64,000 bases of DNA from Streptomyces sp. NBC_01197 (GCF_036010505.1 NZ_CP108569.1:2482001-2546000), one strand, 5' to 3'. Shown: positions 42,965-50,978, counted from the stretch's first letter. Notes: generated by a model not told the origin, from the letters alone. A program made the numbers and translations.

Positions 42965-43237
42965 TCATCCGGCCGGCTCGTCTCCGTCCGACCCGGGCGA
43001 CCGGTCCTTGAACAGGAACACCGCGTTGGCCGGGCAGACCCGCGCCGCTTCGCGTACGGAGTCGGCCAGTTCGGGTCCTGGCTCGGGCCGCAGTACCTCG
43101 GCGACCTCCGCGACGTCACTCATCCGGAAGACCTCGGGAGCGGCGTCCACGCAGTGGCCGTACCCCGCACAACGGGTCAGATCCACCTCGACGCGCGCCA
43201 CCCGTCTCTCCCCGCCCGGCTCCCGGCGCAGCGGCAT
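42965..43237 (-). CDS. Three-cysteine ferredoxin ([3Fe-4S] type)
   Basis: The 90-aa ferredoxin has cluster ligands C23 and C29 (in CAGYGHC) and C68 (in CPANAV). The fourth Cys of a [4Fe-4S] site is absent, which is typical of the actinobacterial [3Fe-4S] ferredoxins that feed P450s. It begins one base into the stop of the oxygenase beta-subunit gene (TGATG), so it is the third cistron of a Rieske oxygenase operon. It probably transfers electrons to the oxygenase. No reductase gene is present in the window. Confidence 0.9.
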   Translation of the reverse strand: MPLRREPGGERRVARVEVDLTRCAGYGHCVDAAPEVFRMSDVAEVAEVLRPEPGPELADSVREAARVCPANAVFLFKDRSPGSDGDEPAG

Positions 43238-43722
43238 CAGAGCAGTACGCCCATGTTGCCGGGCAGGGTCTCGGGGTCGAGGACGACGCGGTGCTCGACG
43301 AAGCGGAGCCCCTCGTCCGTCCGCGTGAGGACGTCGTCGTAGCGTCCGCAGACATGGAAGCGGGACATTTCGATGCGGTCGGTGACGTACAGGACGACAT
43401 ACGCCTCGGCCTTGATCCGGCCGTCATCGGTCTCCCGGGCGCGCACGTTGGTGACGGTGTGCAGGGTGCGGGTCGGGTTGTGGCGCAGATAACCGTTCAT
43501 ATAGGCGGCCCGCTCCTTGAGAGCGCCCAGTCCCCGGTCGGTGTACCACCACATGCCGGTCGTCGAGACGTTGTTGTGCGTGCCGACGGCGTACAGCCCG
43601 GTGCCGAGGAACAGGGCGACCCAGTCATTGGGGCGCTTGTCGTCCATGGTCAGGGCGTAGGACACGTAATGGTCCTCGACCTCGCTGCGCAGGCCGGGTG
43701 AGGTCGATACCACAGTGGCCAT
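43237..43722 (-). CDS. Rieske oxygenase small (beta) subunit
   Basis: About 161 aa. The protein has the NTF2-like beta-subunit fold of ring-hydroxylating dioxygenases: an N-terminal helix (SEVEDHYVSYALTMDDKRPNDW), then a six-stranded sheet ending VEHRVVLDPETLPGNMGVLL. It is structural in most families. The start is uncertain: ATG 43722 gives a normal-sized subunit; a GTG at 43761 overlapping the alpha stop (GTGA) would add 13 residues. It lies between the alpha-subunit and ferredoxin genes. Confidence 0.85.
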   Translation of the reverse strand: MATVVSTSPGLRSEVEDHYVSYALTMDDKRPNDWVALFLGTGLYAVGTHNNVSTTGMWWYTDRGLGALKERAAYMNGYLRHNPTRTLHTVTNVRARETDDGRIKAEAYVVLYVTDRIEMSRFHVCGRYDDVLTRTDEGLRFVEHRVVLDPETLPGNMGVLL

Positions 43723-43757
43723 AACGGCGTCGCGCCTTCCTTCCGTCGTCGGGCTGC

Positions 43758-45068
43758 TCACGACTCGTCCTGGAGGTACTGCTGGTAGACCCGGAAGAAT
43801 TCGCGCTGCGAGTACTCGTCCCGGACGTCGGCGCCCTCACCGCCACGGCCGGGCGCGACCCCACGGGTGAAGAGGTTGTACTGGCCGCCCTCGCCGCGCA
43901 CGCCGATCTGGCAGCGGGCTGCCGCCTCGGTGTCGTCGCAGCTGAGCTTGCCCCACGAGCCCTGGGTGTCGGCAAGGTTCTCCAGCAGCTCCTGCCGCGT
44001 CGCCTCGTCGTCCTCGATGTCCGAGTAGACGGTGATGTCGACCCGGGCGCTGTCGACACTGAGCGGGGTGACCGTCTGGATGTACCCGGCCTTCATGCCG
44101 CGCGGGGTGTCCTTGGGGCCGGGCTGGACGTCGAGGTTGGGGAAGAGCGCGAGCACTTCCTGCCGGATCTCCGGCGGCCCGCCGCCCTCGAAGCCCTCGA
44201 AGCCCTCCGGCGGCCCGCCGCCCTCGAAGCCCTCGGGCGGACCGGGCGGTCCCTGGGCGAGCATGCTGCTCCAGCCGACCGGCATGGTGCCGTCCGAGAA
44301 GTCCACGCCGCTGAAGCGCTGGAGGGCGCGGGCGTACTTCGGCGGGTCGAGGGGAGGGAAGGCCCACTGGAGGACCGAGTGCCCCGGCGCCGCGCCCCAG
44401 TTCCAGCCGCGCGCGGTGGTGCCGGCCAGCAGGTCGCGGATGCTGCGGTGGGTGAACTCGGCGTGATAGTCGTCCTGGAAGTTCTCGTGCCAGAACTTCC
44501 AGTTGCCCTGGTATATCCAGCTGTTGCGGCCGATCGGCTCGATGCCCTGCACATACGGCGCGAGGTGGTCGCTCATCTCGCCGAGGAAGTCGGTGAGTGA
44601 CGGCACCGTCGGCCGGAGCGCGACGAAGACCAGGTCGTGGAAGGTGTCGCAGTGCACCGGTTTCAGGCCGTAGGCACCGCGGTCGAAGTCCGGTCCGTAG
44701 CCCTCCTCGTAGGGCACACCGGTGAGATCGCCCTTCAGATTGAACGCCCAGGCGTGGTACATGCACTTGAGAACCTGGCCCTGGTTGCCGCACCGCTCGC
44801 CGGTCAGGATCGCGCCCCGGTGGGTACAGGCGTTGTGGAACGCGCGGATCTCCCCGTCATTGCCCCGTATCACGAGCACCGGCTGATCGGCGATGGAAAC
44901 CGTGAAGTAATCGCCGGGCTTCTTCAGATCACGGGTAAGGCAGGCGTAGTGCCAACTCCGGGCGAATATCCTTTCTTTCTCCAGCTCGAAGATCTTCTCG
45001 CTGGTGTAGATTTCCCGGTCCACCACCCCCGTGGCGAGATCGGCGCGAAAATCCGGGCTCAACTTCAT
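43758..45068 (-). CDS. Rieske non-haem iron oxygenase large (alpha) subunit
   Basis: The 436-aa catalytic subunit has a Rieske [2Fe-2S] domain with C81, H83, C102 and H105 (CTH and CMYH). A mononuclear iron site N196-x2-D199-x2-H202-x4-H207 (ENFQDDYHAEFTH) includes the bridging Asp and both histidine ligands. It resembles the anthranilate/salicylate/benzoate-type oxygenases. Residues about 273-300 are a Pro/Gly/Glu/Phe-rich insertion made by DNA tandem duplication. ATG 45068 has GGAGG 7 nt upstream. It heads the alpha-beta-ferredoxin operon, driven from the 45.1-45.3 kb divergent promoter region. It could hydroxylate or open an anthranilate-type intermediate. Confidence 0.9.
   Translation of the reverse strand: MKLSPDFRADLATGVVDREIYTSEKIFELEKERIFARSWHYACLTRDLKKPGDYFTVSIADQPVLVIRGNDGEIRAFHNACTHRGAILTGERCGNQGQVLKCMYHAWAFNLKGDLTGVPYEEGYGPDFDRGAYGLKPVHCDTFHDLVFVALRPTVPSLTDFLGEMSDHLAPYVQGIEPIGRNSWIYQGNWKFWHENFQDDYHAEFTHRSIRDLLAGTTARGWNWGAAPGHSVLQWAFPPLDPPKYARALQRFSGVDFSDGTMPVGWSSMLAQGPPGPPEGFEGGGPPEGFEGFEGGGPPEIRQEVLALFPNLDVQPGPKDTPRGMKAGYIQTVTPLSVDSARVDITVYSDIEDDEATRQELLENLADTQGSWGKLSCDDTEAAARCQIGVRGEGGQYNLFTRGVAPGRGGEGADVRDEYSQREFFRVYQQYLQDES
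44171..44233 (-). repeat. Tandem duplication inside the oxygenase gene
   Basis: A 27-nt unit starting CCGGCGGCCCGCCGCCCTCG occurs at 44171 and 44207; the first copy has an additional 9-nt repeat. In frame it gives the duplicated PPEGF(EGF)EGGG segment of the alpha subunit. Confidence 0.9.
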
Positions 45069-45125
45069 GTTGCCACCTCCATATGGGCACGCGAACGTCG
45101 GCATGCCCGCACAAGATTCGTGACG

Positions 45126-45155
45126 ATTGTGGCAACCGTGTGAGTTCATCGTCAA
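45126..45155 (-). promoter_or_regulatory. Candidate promoter of the Rieske oxygenase operon
   Basis: On the minus strand TTGACG (45155-45150) and CACAAT (45131-45126) are separated by 18 nt. The start codon of the alpha subunit is 57 nt further on. The StrR-type palindrome begins 25 bp upstream of the -35 box. Confidence 0.55.
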
Positions 45156-45180
45156 TGATCAGCGAAGCGCCGGACCCCCT

Positions 45181-45211
45181 TGTCCGACTGGGGAAATTAC
45201 CCAGTCGGACA
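45181..45211. promoter_or_regulatory. StrR/NovG-type operator (perfect palindrome)
   Basis: The palindrome has 12-bp perfect arms separated by 7 nt. Written in the StrR convention it is GTCCGACTG-N11-CAGTCGGAC (45182-45210). The published StrR and NovG consensus is GTTCRACTG-N11-CRGTYGAAC, so both half-sites match at every position except T to C at the third base and its complement, and the N11 spacing is exact. It sits between divergent promoters, centre 45196, with -35 boxes 41-42 bp away on both sides. The likely ligand is the ParB-fold activator encoded from 63231. Confidence 0.85.
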
Positions 45212-45237
45212 AACGCCTGGAACATTTCCCGCCTTCA

Positions 45238-45266
45238 TTGACAGGCGACGGATTCGCGATGACTCT
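45238..45266 (+). promoter_or_regulatory. Candidate promoter of the azoreductase-HpaB operon
   Basis: TTGACA at 45238-45243 with a poor -10 (GACTCT) 17 nt later. The weak -10 is what one expects of an activator-dependent promoter; the operator lies 26 bp upstream. Confidence 0.45.
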
Positions 45267-45394
45267 CGGACGGGGCATCGACCTGCGCAGGAGAACACCG
45301 GCCGGCCTCGCCTCCAGCCGTTCCCGGACGCCGCCCGCAGGGGCGGGGCTGATGTTCCCGGCGCGCCCGCACCCACCCGACCTCGGAGTTCGTG

Positions 45395-46054
45395 ATGTCT
45401 CTCTTCCGGCTGGACACCAGCATCCTCGGCACCCAGTCCAGCACCGGCACGCTCGCCGACCTCGTTGAGCAGGAGTGGCGCGCCGCCGCCCCGGACGTAC
45501 CGGTGGTCCGACGCCACCTCGGTGAGGCCCCGCTGCCGCCGACCGCCTGGGCCGCCGCGGTGGCGACCCAGTTCGCTCCCCCGGACCGGCACACGCCCGA
45601 GCAGCGGGACGCCGTGGCGCTGGCCGCGTCGCTGGCCGACGAGCTGATCGCCGCCGACGCCATGATCTTCGCGGCGCCCCTCTACAACTTCGGTGTCTCC
45701 CAGCACCTGAAGACCTGGGTGGACCTCGTCATCACCGATCCGCGGATGGCCCCCAGCGGGGAGAAACCCCTGACGGGCAGACCGGCGGTGCTGCTGACCG
45801 CCCGGGGCGGCGCCTACGGGCCGGGGACCCCGCGGGACGGCTGGGACCACGCCATCGGCTGGATGCGCCGCATTTTCAGCGATGTCTGGAACCTGCGACT
45901 CACCGTGGTGGAACGCGAGTTGACCCTCGTCGGCTTCGATCCGGCGCTGGACCGGTTCACCGAGCTGGCCTCGCGCACCCGGATCGCCGCCGAGGAACAG
46001 GCCCGCGCGGCGGGCCGGGACCTCGCCCTGCTCCAGGGCGCCTTCCCCGGCTGA
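45395..46054 (+). CDS. FMN-dependent NADH:quinone oxidoreductase/azoreductase (AzoR family)
   Basis: The 219-aa flavodoxin-like enzyme has N-terminal LFRLDTSILGTQSSTGTLAD for the FMN phosphate (a SxxS pattern), AAPLYNFGVSQHLKTWVD for the isoalloxazine, and LLTARGGAYGPGTPRDGWDH. AzoR enzymes reduce quinones and azo bonds with NADH. ATG 45395 has GGAG 6 nt upstream. It is the first gene after the divergent operator and 38 bp upstream of the HpaB-type gene. It may supply reduced flavin to HpaB or reduce a quinone, azo or diazo intermediate. Confidence 0.88.
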   Translation: MSLFRLDTSILGTQSSTGTLADLVEQEWRAAAPDVPVVRRHLGEAPLPPTAWAAAVATQFAPPDRHTPEQRDAVALAASLADELIAADAMIFAAPLYNFGVSQHLKTWVDLVITDPRMAPSGEKPLTGRPAVLLTARGGAYGPGTPRDGWDHAIGWMRRIFSDVWNLRLTVVERELTLVGFDPALDRFTELASRTRIAAEEQARAAGRDLALLQGAFPG

Positions 46055-46092
46055 TCCGCACCTGCCCACCACCACCCGACAAGGAGGACATC

Positions 46093-47655
46093 GTGCCCGC
46101 ACGGACGGGGAAGCAGTACCTCGACAATCTGAAGTCGCTCAACCCCGAGATCTATCTCAACGGCCGCCGCATCGCGCACGTCACCGAGGAGCCGGTCTTC
46201 GCCGGCCCGCTGCGGACCATCGCGGAGCAGTACGACCTCCAGCTGGACCCGCGGTACGTCGACGTCTGCACCTATGTGTCCCCCACGACGGGTGAACGGC
46301 TGTCGCGCTCGTTCCAGCCGAGCCGGAGCAAGGAGGAACTGGTCGCCAAGCGGCGGCACTTCCAGCTACGCGCCGACCACACCTTCGGGATGATGGGCCG
46401 GACGCCGGACTTCATGAACGCCTTCGTCCTGGGCTGGAACACCAACGCGCCGGTTTTCGGTGAACTGGACGAGCGGTTCGGCGAGAACGCCCGCAGGTAC
46501 TACGAGCGGGTACGGGACAACGACCTCTTCCTGACGCATGTGCTGATCAACCCGGCGATCGACCGGTCGAAGACCTCGTCCCAGCAGGAGGACCCGTTCC
46601 TGCACCTGGGGAAGGTACGGGAGACCGACGAGGGAATCGTCGTCCGCGGGGCGAAGATGCTCAGCACCATGGCACCGTTCGCGGAGGAGCTCGTGGTCGT
46701 CCCCTTCGGGGGCATCGCCCCGGGCGACGACGACTACGCGGTGGTGTTCGCGGTACCCATCGACACACCCGGGCTGAAGTTCATCTGCCGCGAACCCGTG
46801 GCACCGGCCGGACGGACGGAGTTCGACCACCCGCTCAGCAGCCGGTTCGAGGAGATGGACTGCATCGCCGTCTTCGACGATGTGCTGGTCCCGTGGGACC
46901 GGGTCGTCGTCGACGGCCGGCCCGGCAGCCGTGATCTGGTGAACCGGGTGCTCGGCAGCGACCCGAGTGTCCTGGTGGTCAACGGCGCCCGGAGCCTGGC
47001 CTCGCTGGAGCTGCTGTGCGGCATCGCGACGAAGATCGCCGACGCGACCGGGATCGACAACTTCCTGCATGTCCAGGAGAAGCTGGGCGACCTGATCTCC
47101 CGGCTCGACACCCTGCGGACGCTGTTCTACGGCGCCGAAGCCATGGCCGCGCCACTGCCCGACGGTACCTGGGTGCCGTATCTGCCGGGGATCATGGCCT
47201 TCCATATGCAGACCGCGCCGACGCACCGCCGGATGGTCGAGGTCATCCAGATACTGGCGGCGGGCAACTTCTTCTACGCGCCGTCCGGCGGGGACTTCGC
47301 CAACGAGGAACTGCGCCCGTTCATCGACCGGTTCGTGCGGGGCCGTCCGGGCGTCCCTGCGGAGGAGCGGGTCCGGCTGTTCAAGCTCGCCTGGGACGTG
47401 GCCGGCGACGGGTTCGGTCAGCGGCTCATGCAGTACGTGAACTACTACAGCGGCGACCCGGTGCGGCTGACCGCCGGGCTCTACCTGGGCGCGGACAAGA
47501 CGGAGATCCACCGGGCGGTCGAACGGGCGCTGGCCGGCTCGGACCGGAGCCTGGAGATCCCGCTCTCGCCCGAGGTACTGGAAATGGCGGCCCCTCCCCC
47601 GCCGTCCAAGCCCCTCACCGGGATGTACCCGGCGAAGAGCCAGCCGTCGTCGTAG
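46093..47655 (+). CDS. 4-hydroxyphenylacetate 3-monooxygenase (HpaB)-type hydroxylase
   Basis: The 520-aa flavin-dependent aromatic hydroxylase has the family start (TGKQYLDNLKSLNPEIYLNGRR). It also has RADHTFGMMGRTPDFMNAF near residues 93-112, and a conserved late segment, AGNFFYAPSGGDFANEELRP. These enzymes use FADH2 from a separate reductase to ortho-hydroxylate phenols. Its substrate here could be a 3-hydroxyanthranilate derivative (inference). GTG 46093 has AAGGAGG just upstream. The presumed flavin donor is the AzoR-type gene before it. Confidence 0.9.
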   Translation: MPARTGKQYLDNLKSLNPEIYLNGRRIAHVTEEPVFAGPLRTIAEQYDLQLDPRYVDVCTYVSPTTGERLSRSFQPSRSKEELVAKRRHFQLRADHTFGMMGRTPDFMNAFVLGWNTNAPVFGELDERFGENARRYYERVRDNDLFLTHVLINPAIDRSKTSSQQEDPFLHLGKVRETDEGIVVRGAKMLSTMAPFAEELVVVPFGGIAPGDDDYAVVFAVPIDTPGLKFICREPVAPAGRTEFDHPLSSRFEEMDCIAVFDDVLVPWDRVVVDGRPGSRDLVNRVLGSDPSVLVVNGARSLASLELLCGIATKIADATGIDNFLHVQEKLGDLISRLDTLRTLFYGAEAMAAPLPDGTWVPYLPGIMAFHMQTAPTHRRMVEVIQILAAGNFFYAPSGGDFANEELRPFIDRFVRGRPGVPAEERVRLFKLAWDVAGDGFGQRLMQYVNYYSGDPVRLTAGLYLGADKTEIHRAVERALAGSDRSLEIPLSPEVLEMAAPPPPSKPLTGMYPAKSQPSS

Positions 47656-47667
47656 CGGCCGAGGCTA

Positions 47668-47698
47668 TGTGCGAGCGGGGAATCTCCCCACTCGCACA
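47668..47698. promoter_or_regulatory. Second palindrome with StrR-type N11 geometry
   Basis: The repeat is 31 bp with 14-nt arms, 13 paired, and a 3-nt centre. In StrR format it is GTGCGAGCG-N11-CACTCGCAC (47669-47697). Only 6 of 9 half-site bases agree with the consensus, but total length, spacing and the GGGGA/TCCCC inner part match the 45181 site. It is 123 bp upstream of the DoxX-type start. It might instead be a terminator of the HpaB gene (13 bp after its stop). Confidence 0.5.
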
Positions 47699-47820
47699 CT
47701 GCGGTCACCGGGCGGCCCGGAGACCGGAGCGTTAGCATTTACAGCCTCCGGCCACTTCCCGGCCGGCGCACGGCGGACACCTCGATTCCCGGCGCGGGCC
47801 GGGAACACGGAAGGACGACG

Positions 47821-48312
47821 ATGGCGAGCACGGGCCGGTTGATCATCAGGGGCGTCGTCGGCGGACTGGCCATCGGCTTCGGCGGCCGGAAGCTGTTCGG
47901 CTGGTTCGGCGGCGCGGGCCACGAGCGGACGGCGGAGACCTTCGAGTCGTTCGGCTACCGCAACGGCCGAATGATGGCAACCATCGCCGGAGTCACCGAA
48001 CTGGCCGCGGGCGTGGGCCTGGTGACCGGCACAGCCACCCCGCTGGCCGCGTCCGCCCTCATCGGGGAGATGGTCAACGCCGCGGCCGTGCACCGGCGGC
48101 AGGGCCTGTGGGCCGAGAACGGCGGCTACGAGTACCCGCTGGTACTGGCCACGGCCGCGACCTGCCTGGCCTGGGACGGCCCGGGACCGCTCTCCGTCGA
48201 CCGCGCGCTCGGCCGCGAGCGGACCGGTCCCGCCTGGGGGCTGGGCGCTCTCGCACTCGGCGTCACCACCGGGACGGCCGTGTGGCGCCTGCTCCGCGAC
48301 GAACAGAAGTGA
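47821..48312 (+). CDS. DoxX-family membrane protein
   Basis: The 163-aa protein has about four hydrophobic helices. The pattern is the DoxX one: a glycine-rich first helix (GRLIIRGVVGGLAIGFGGRKLF), a second loop with FEHXGY-like FESFGYRNGRMMA, and the AAGVGLVTG and ATPLAASALIGEMVNAA helices. DoxX proteins are small inner-membrane proteins linked to redox stress or quinone metabolism; substrates are unknown. It is on its own between two hairpin-like repeats, so it has its own promoter. It might protect against quinones made by the cluster. Confidence 0.85.
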   Translation: MASTGRLIIRGVVGGLAIGFGGRKLFGWFGGAGHERTAETFESFGYRNGRMMATIAGVTELAAGVGLVTGTATPLAASALIGEMVNAAAVHRRQGLWAENGGYEYPLVLATAATCLAWDGPGPLSVDRALGRERTGPAWGLGALALGVTTGTAVWRLLRDEQK

Positions 48313-48316
48313 TCTC

Positions 48317-48352
48317 ACGCTGCTCGGCTCCCGCGCGGGAGCCGAGCAGCGT
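48317..48352 (+). terminator. Perfect palindromic terminator after the DoxX gene
   Basis: 36-bp perfect palindrome, arms of 18 nt beginning ACGCTGCTCGGCTCCCGC, 5 bp after the stop. The following 140 bp hold the methyltransferase promoter. Confidence 0.85.
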
Positions 48353-48494
48353 CATCCCATCGGGTGAACGCGGCAGGGTGGTGCGGGCGGCCTGAACACC
48401 GGCCGGGCAGGGTGGAACCGCCCCCTCACAAATGGCGCGGGCGTGATGCCTGCCCTGGCGTGATCGGTGACCACGAACCGAGAGCGAGTACGTC

Positions 48495-49325
48495 ATGCCT
48501 GCCCAGCGAACCGTCGCGCCCGAGTCGACAGCCGCGCGAGTGGCCCTGTGGCGGGCCATGCACGTCCAGGTGGACGAGCCCCCGCATGTCCTTGAGGACG
48601 AGATCGGTCTGGAACTCGTCGCGCCGGGTGAGAACTGGCGCCGCCGCCCCGACATGGGCAAGAACGCCACCAGCGGGTTCCGCGCGGGCGTCGTCGCCCG
48701 GGCGCGGTTCGTGGAGGACCTGGTCGCCGAACGGTTCGCCGACGGCGTGCGGCAGTACGTGATCCTCGGCGCCGGTCTGGACACCTTCGCCCAGCGGCAG
48801 CCGGAACGTGCCGCCGAGATGCGGGTGTTCGAGATCGACCAGTACGGCCCGCAGGAGTGGAAGCGGAAGCGGCTGAGCGAGCTCGGCTACGGCGTACCCG
48901 AATGGCTGCGGATGGTGCCGGTCGACTTCGAGGCGGACGAGGACTGGTGGGAGCGGCTGGTCGAGTCCGGCTTCGACCCGGGCCGGCCGGCGGTGCTGGC
49001 CAGCACCGGAGTCAGCATGTACCTCACCAAGGACGCGGTCGCGGACACCCTCGCCAAGGCGGCGAAGACGGCCCCGGGCTCGACCTTCGCCATGACCTTC
49101 CTGCTGCCGCCCGAGACGGTCACCGCCGATGGGGAGAGGCCGCGGCACCCGATCCGGTTCCGCAGCTGCTTCACCGCCGACGAGATGCTTCAACTGGCGC
49201 GCGAGGCCGGGTTCCGCGAGGTGCGGCACCTGTCGACGGCGGACCTCACCGAGCGCTACTTCACCGGGCGCCCGGACGGTCTGCTGCCGGAGGTCGGGGA
49301 GTCGTTCCTGCTGGCTCGGAGCTAG
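48495..49325 (+). CDS. SAM-dependent methyltransferase (LCMT/TIGR00027 family)
   Basis: The 276-aa protein has the class I methyltransferase fold in its LCMT-like version: ARFVEDLVAERFADGVRQYVILGAGLDTFA as motif I (GAGLDT), MRVFEIDQYGPQEWKRKRL as the acidic ribose-binding loop (EIDQ), and VLASTGVSMYLTKDAV. Members methylate O atoms, often carboxylates or phenols, and appear in many Streptomyces clusters. A hydroxyl or carboxyl of the aromatic product is a likely target (inference). It overlaps the convergent MFS gene by 65 bp at the 3' end. Confidence 0.88.
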   Translation: MPAQRTVAPESTAARVALWRAMHVQVDEPPHVLEDEIGLELVAPGENWRRRPDMGKNATSGFRAGVVARARFVEDLVAERFADGVRQYVILGAGLDTFAQRQPERAAEMRVFEIDQYGPQEWKRKRLSELGYGVPEWLRMVPVDFEADEDWWERLVESGFDPGRPAVLASTGVSMYLTKDAVADTLAKAAKTAPGSTFAMTFLLPPETVTADGERPRHPIRFRSCFTADEMLQLAREAGFREVRHLSTADLTERYFTGRPDGLLPEVGESFLLARS

Positions 49326-50868
49326 TGCCGCGGCAGGCACTAGGTGTACTGACCCGTGAGGTTGGGGACGCGGGGAAGTCCCGGCTGCGGATCAGTACGG
49401 TGGCCAGCGCGCCGCCCACCAGCGCCAGCAGCCCGCCGGCGAGCAGCACGGCGTTGAGGGAGTCGGCGTAGCCGGTGCGGATCGCGTCGGCCAGCGCGCC
49501 GCGGACGTCCGGCGGTGCGAGTGCCACCGCCTGATCGGCGGTCCCCCGGTGCACCGCACCGGTGATCTGACCGACCCGGCCGCGCAGCGCCGGGACTCCG
49601 GCCAGCCGCTGCTGGAGCGTCGTGTGCAGGGACGCCACGAAGATCGTGCCGTAGCAGGCGACCCCGACCGCGATACCGATCTGCCGGAAGGTCTGGTTGG
49701 CTCCCGAGGCCATCCCGGACCGCTGCGGCGGCACCACACCCACCGCCGTCGAGGCGAGCGGCGGATTGACCAGGCCGGCGCCGATGCCGGAGACGGCAAG
49801 TCCGGGTATGAGATGGGTCCAGTCGGACCCGGCGGTCAGGCCCCGCATCATCAGCAGTCCCGCGCCCACCAGGCCCAGACCCGGGCCGATCAGCCACCGC
49901 ACCGGCACCCGGCTGCTCAGCCGGCCGGCGGCGAAGGCTGCGACGAAGGTGCAGGCGGAGCCCGCCAGCAGCCGGACACCGGTGACCAGCGGGCTGCCGC
50001 CGAGTCCGTTCTGCAGATAGAGCACGAGATAGAGGAAGACCGCGTACAGCGAGGCGTTCATCGCGAAGGCCGCCACCGAGCCGCCGGCAAAGGTCGGGAT
50101 ACGCAGCAGCGCCAGGCTGAACATCGGCTCCCGCACCCGCCGTTCGACCACCGCGAACGCCACCAGGCAGAGCACCGCCAGGCCGAGCCAGAGGGGCACG
50201 GCGCGCCCGCCCCAGCCGGCTTCGCCCGCCGTGATCAGCCCGTAGACCAGGCTGAACAGCCCGGCGGTCAGGGTCACCACGCCCGGCCAGTCGATCCGGC
50301 CGCTCCCCGGGGTGCGGGACTCGTCCACCCTGCACACCGTGATGACCAGCGCGGCGATACCGACCGGCACGTTCACCAGGAAGATGCCCCGCCAGCCGAC
50401 GCTGCCGGTGAGCACACCGCCGAGTACCGGACCCAGACCGGTCGCGACGCCCGCGACCGCGCCCCAGACGCCGAAGGCGACCCCCCGCTGCCTGCCCTGG
50501 AAGGAACCGGCGAGCAGGGCGAGGGAGGTGGCCGACAGGATCGCGCCGCCGATCCCCTGTACCGCGCGGCACAGGACGAGCATCGACGCGTTCGGCGCGA
50601 GGCCGCAGAGCAGCGAGCCGCCGGTGAAGATCACCAGGCCGACGGCGAACACCCGCCGCCGGCCGTACTTGTCGGCGAGGAATCCGGCGGTGAGCAGCAG
50701 CGCGGCCAGCGTGAGGGCGTAGGCGTCCGTCATCCACTGCAGGCTGCCGAAGCTCGCGTCGAGCGCGTGCTGGATGTCCGGCAGGGCGACGACGACCACG
50801 TTGACGTCGATCAGCAGCATGAACATCGACGCGCACACCACCAGCAGCGTCCACCATCGGCGTTCCAT
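49261..50868 (-). CDS. MFS exporter, DHA2 (14-helix) type
   Basis: This 535-aa proton-driven exporter has about 14 helices. The first is WWTLLVVCASMFMLLIDVNVVVVALP, with the DHA2-typical motif LDxNVV-like start. The loop GFLADKYGRRRVF is motif A, and VAGVATGLGPVLGGVL is motif C of drug antiporters. ATG 50868 has GGAGG upstream. It is divergent from the SRPBCC-diazotase operon and probably exports or self-protects against the product. The C-terminal 45 residues are hydrophilic, and the last 22 codons run antisense to the methyltransferase gene. Confidence 0.9.
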   Translation of the reverse strand: MERRWWTLLVVCASMFMLLIDVNVVVVALPDIQHALDASFGSLQWMTDAYALTLAALLLTAGFLADKYGRRRVFAVGLVIFTGGSLLCGLAPNASMLVLCRAVQGIGGAILSATSLALLAGSFQGRQRGVAFGVWGAVAGVATGLGPVLGGVLTGSVGWRGIFLVNVPVGIAALVITVCRVDESRTPGSGRIDWPGVVTLTAGLFSLVYGLITAGEAGWGGRAVPLWLGLAVLCLVAFAVVERRVREPMFSLALLRIPTFAGGSVAAFAMNASLYAVFLYLVLYLQNGLGGSPLVTGVRLLAGSACTFVAAFAAGRLSSRVPVRWLIGPGLGLVGAGLLMMRGLTAGSDWTHLIPGLAVSGIGAGLVNPPLASTAVGVVPPQRSGMASGANQTFRQIGIAVGVACYGTIFVASLHTTLQQRLAGVPALRGRVGQITGAVHRGTADQAVALAPPDVRGALADAIRTGYADSLNAVLLAGGLLALVGGALATVLIRSRDFPASPTSRVSTPSACRGTSSEPAGTTPRPPAADRPGAR

Positions 50869-50946
50869 CGGGCGGGGCCTCCTCGGTTCGCTCGCCGCCG
50901 ATTCTGGCACCGGCGCCCCCGCGCGCGGGAAAACAGCCTGGCGCTT

Positions 50947-50978
50947 CGTCAACTCGTACAGGAGGGGCCGACTTGACG
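50947..50978. promoter_or_regulatory. Inverted repeat between divergent exporter and biosynthesis operon
   Basis: CGTCAACTC (50947-50955) and GACTTGACG (50970-50978), 8 of 9 paired, 14-nt spacer. It lies in the 163-bp region between the two start codons. It does not fit the N11 StrR pattern, so it may bind another regulator. Confidence 0.45.
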
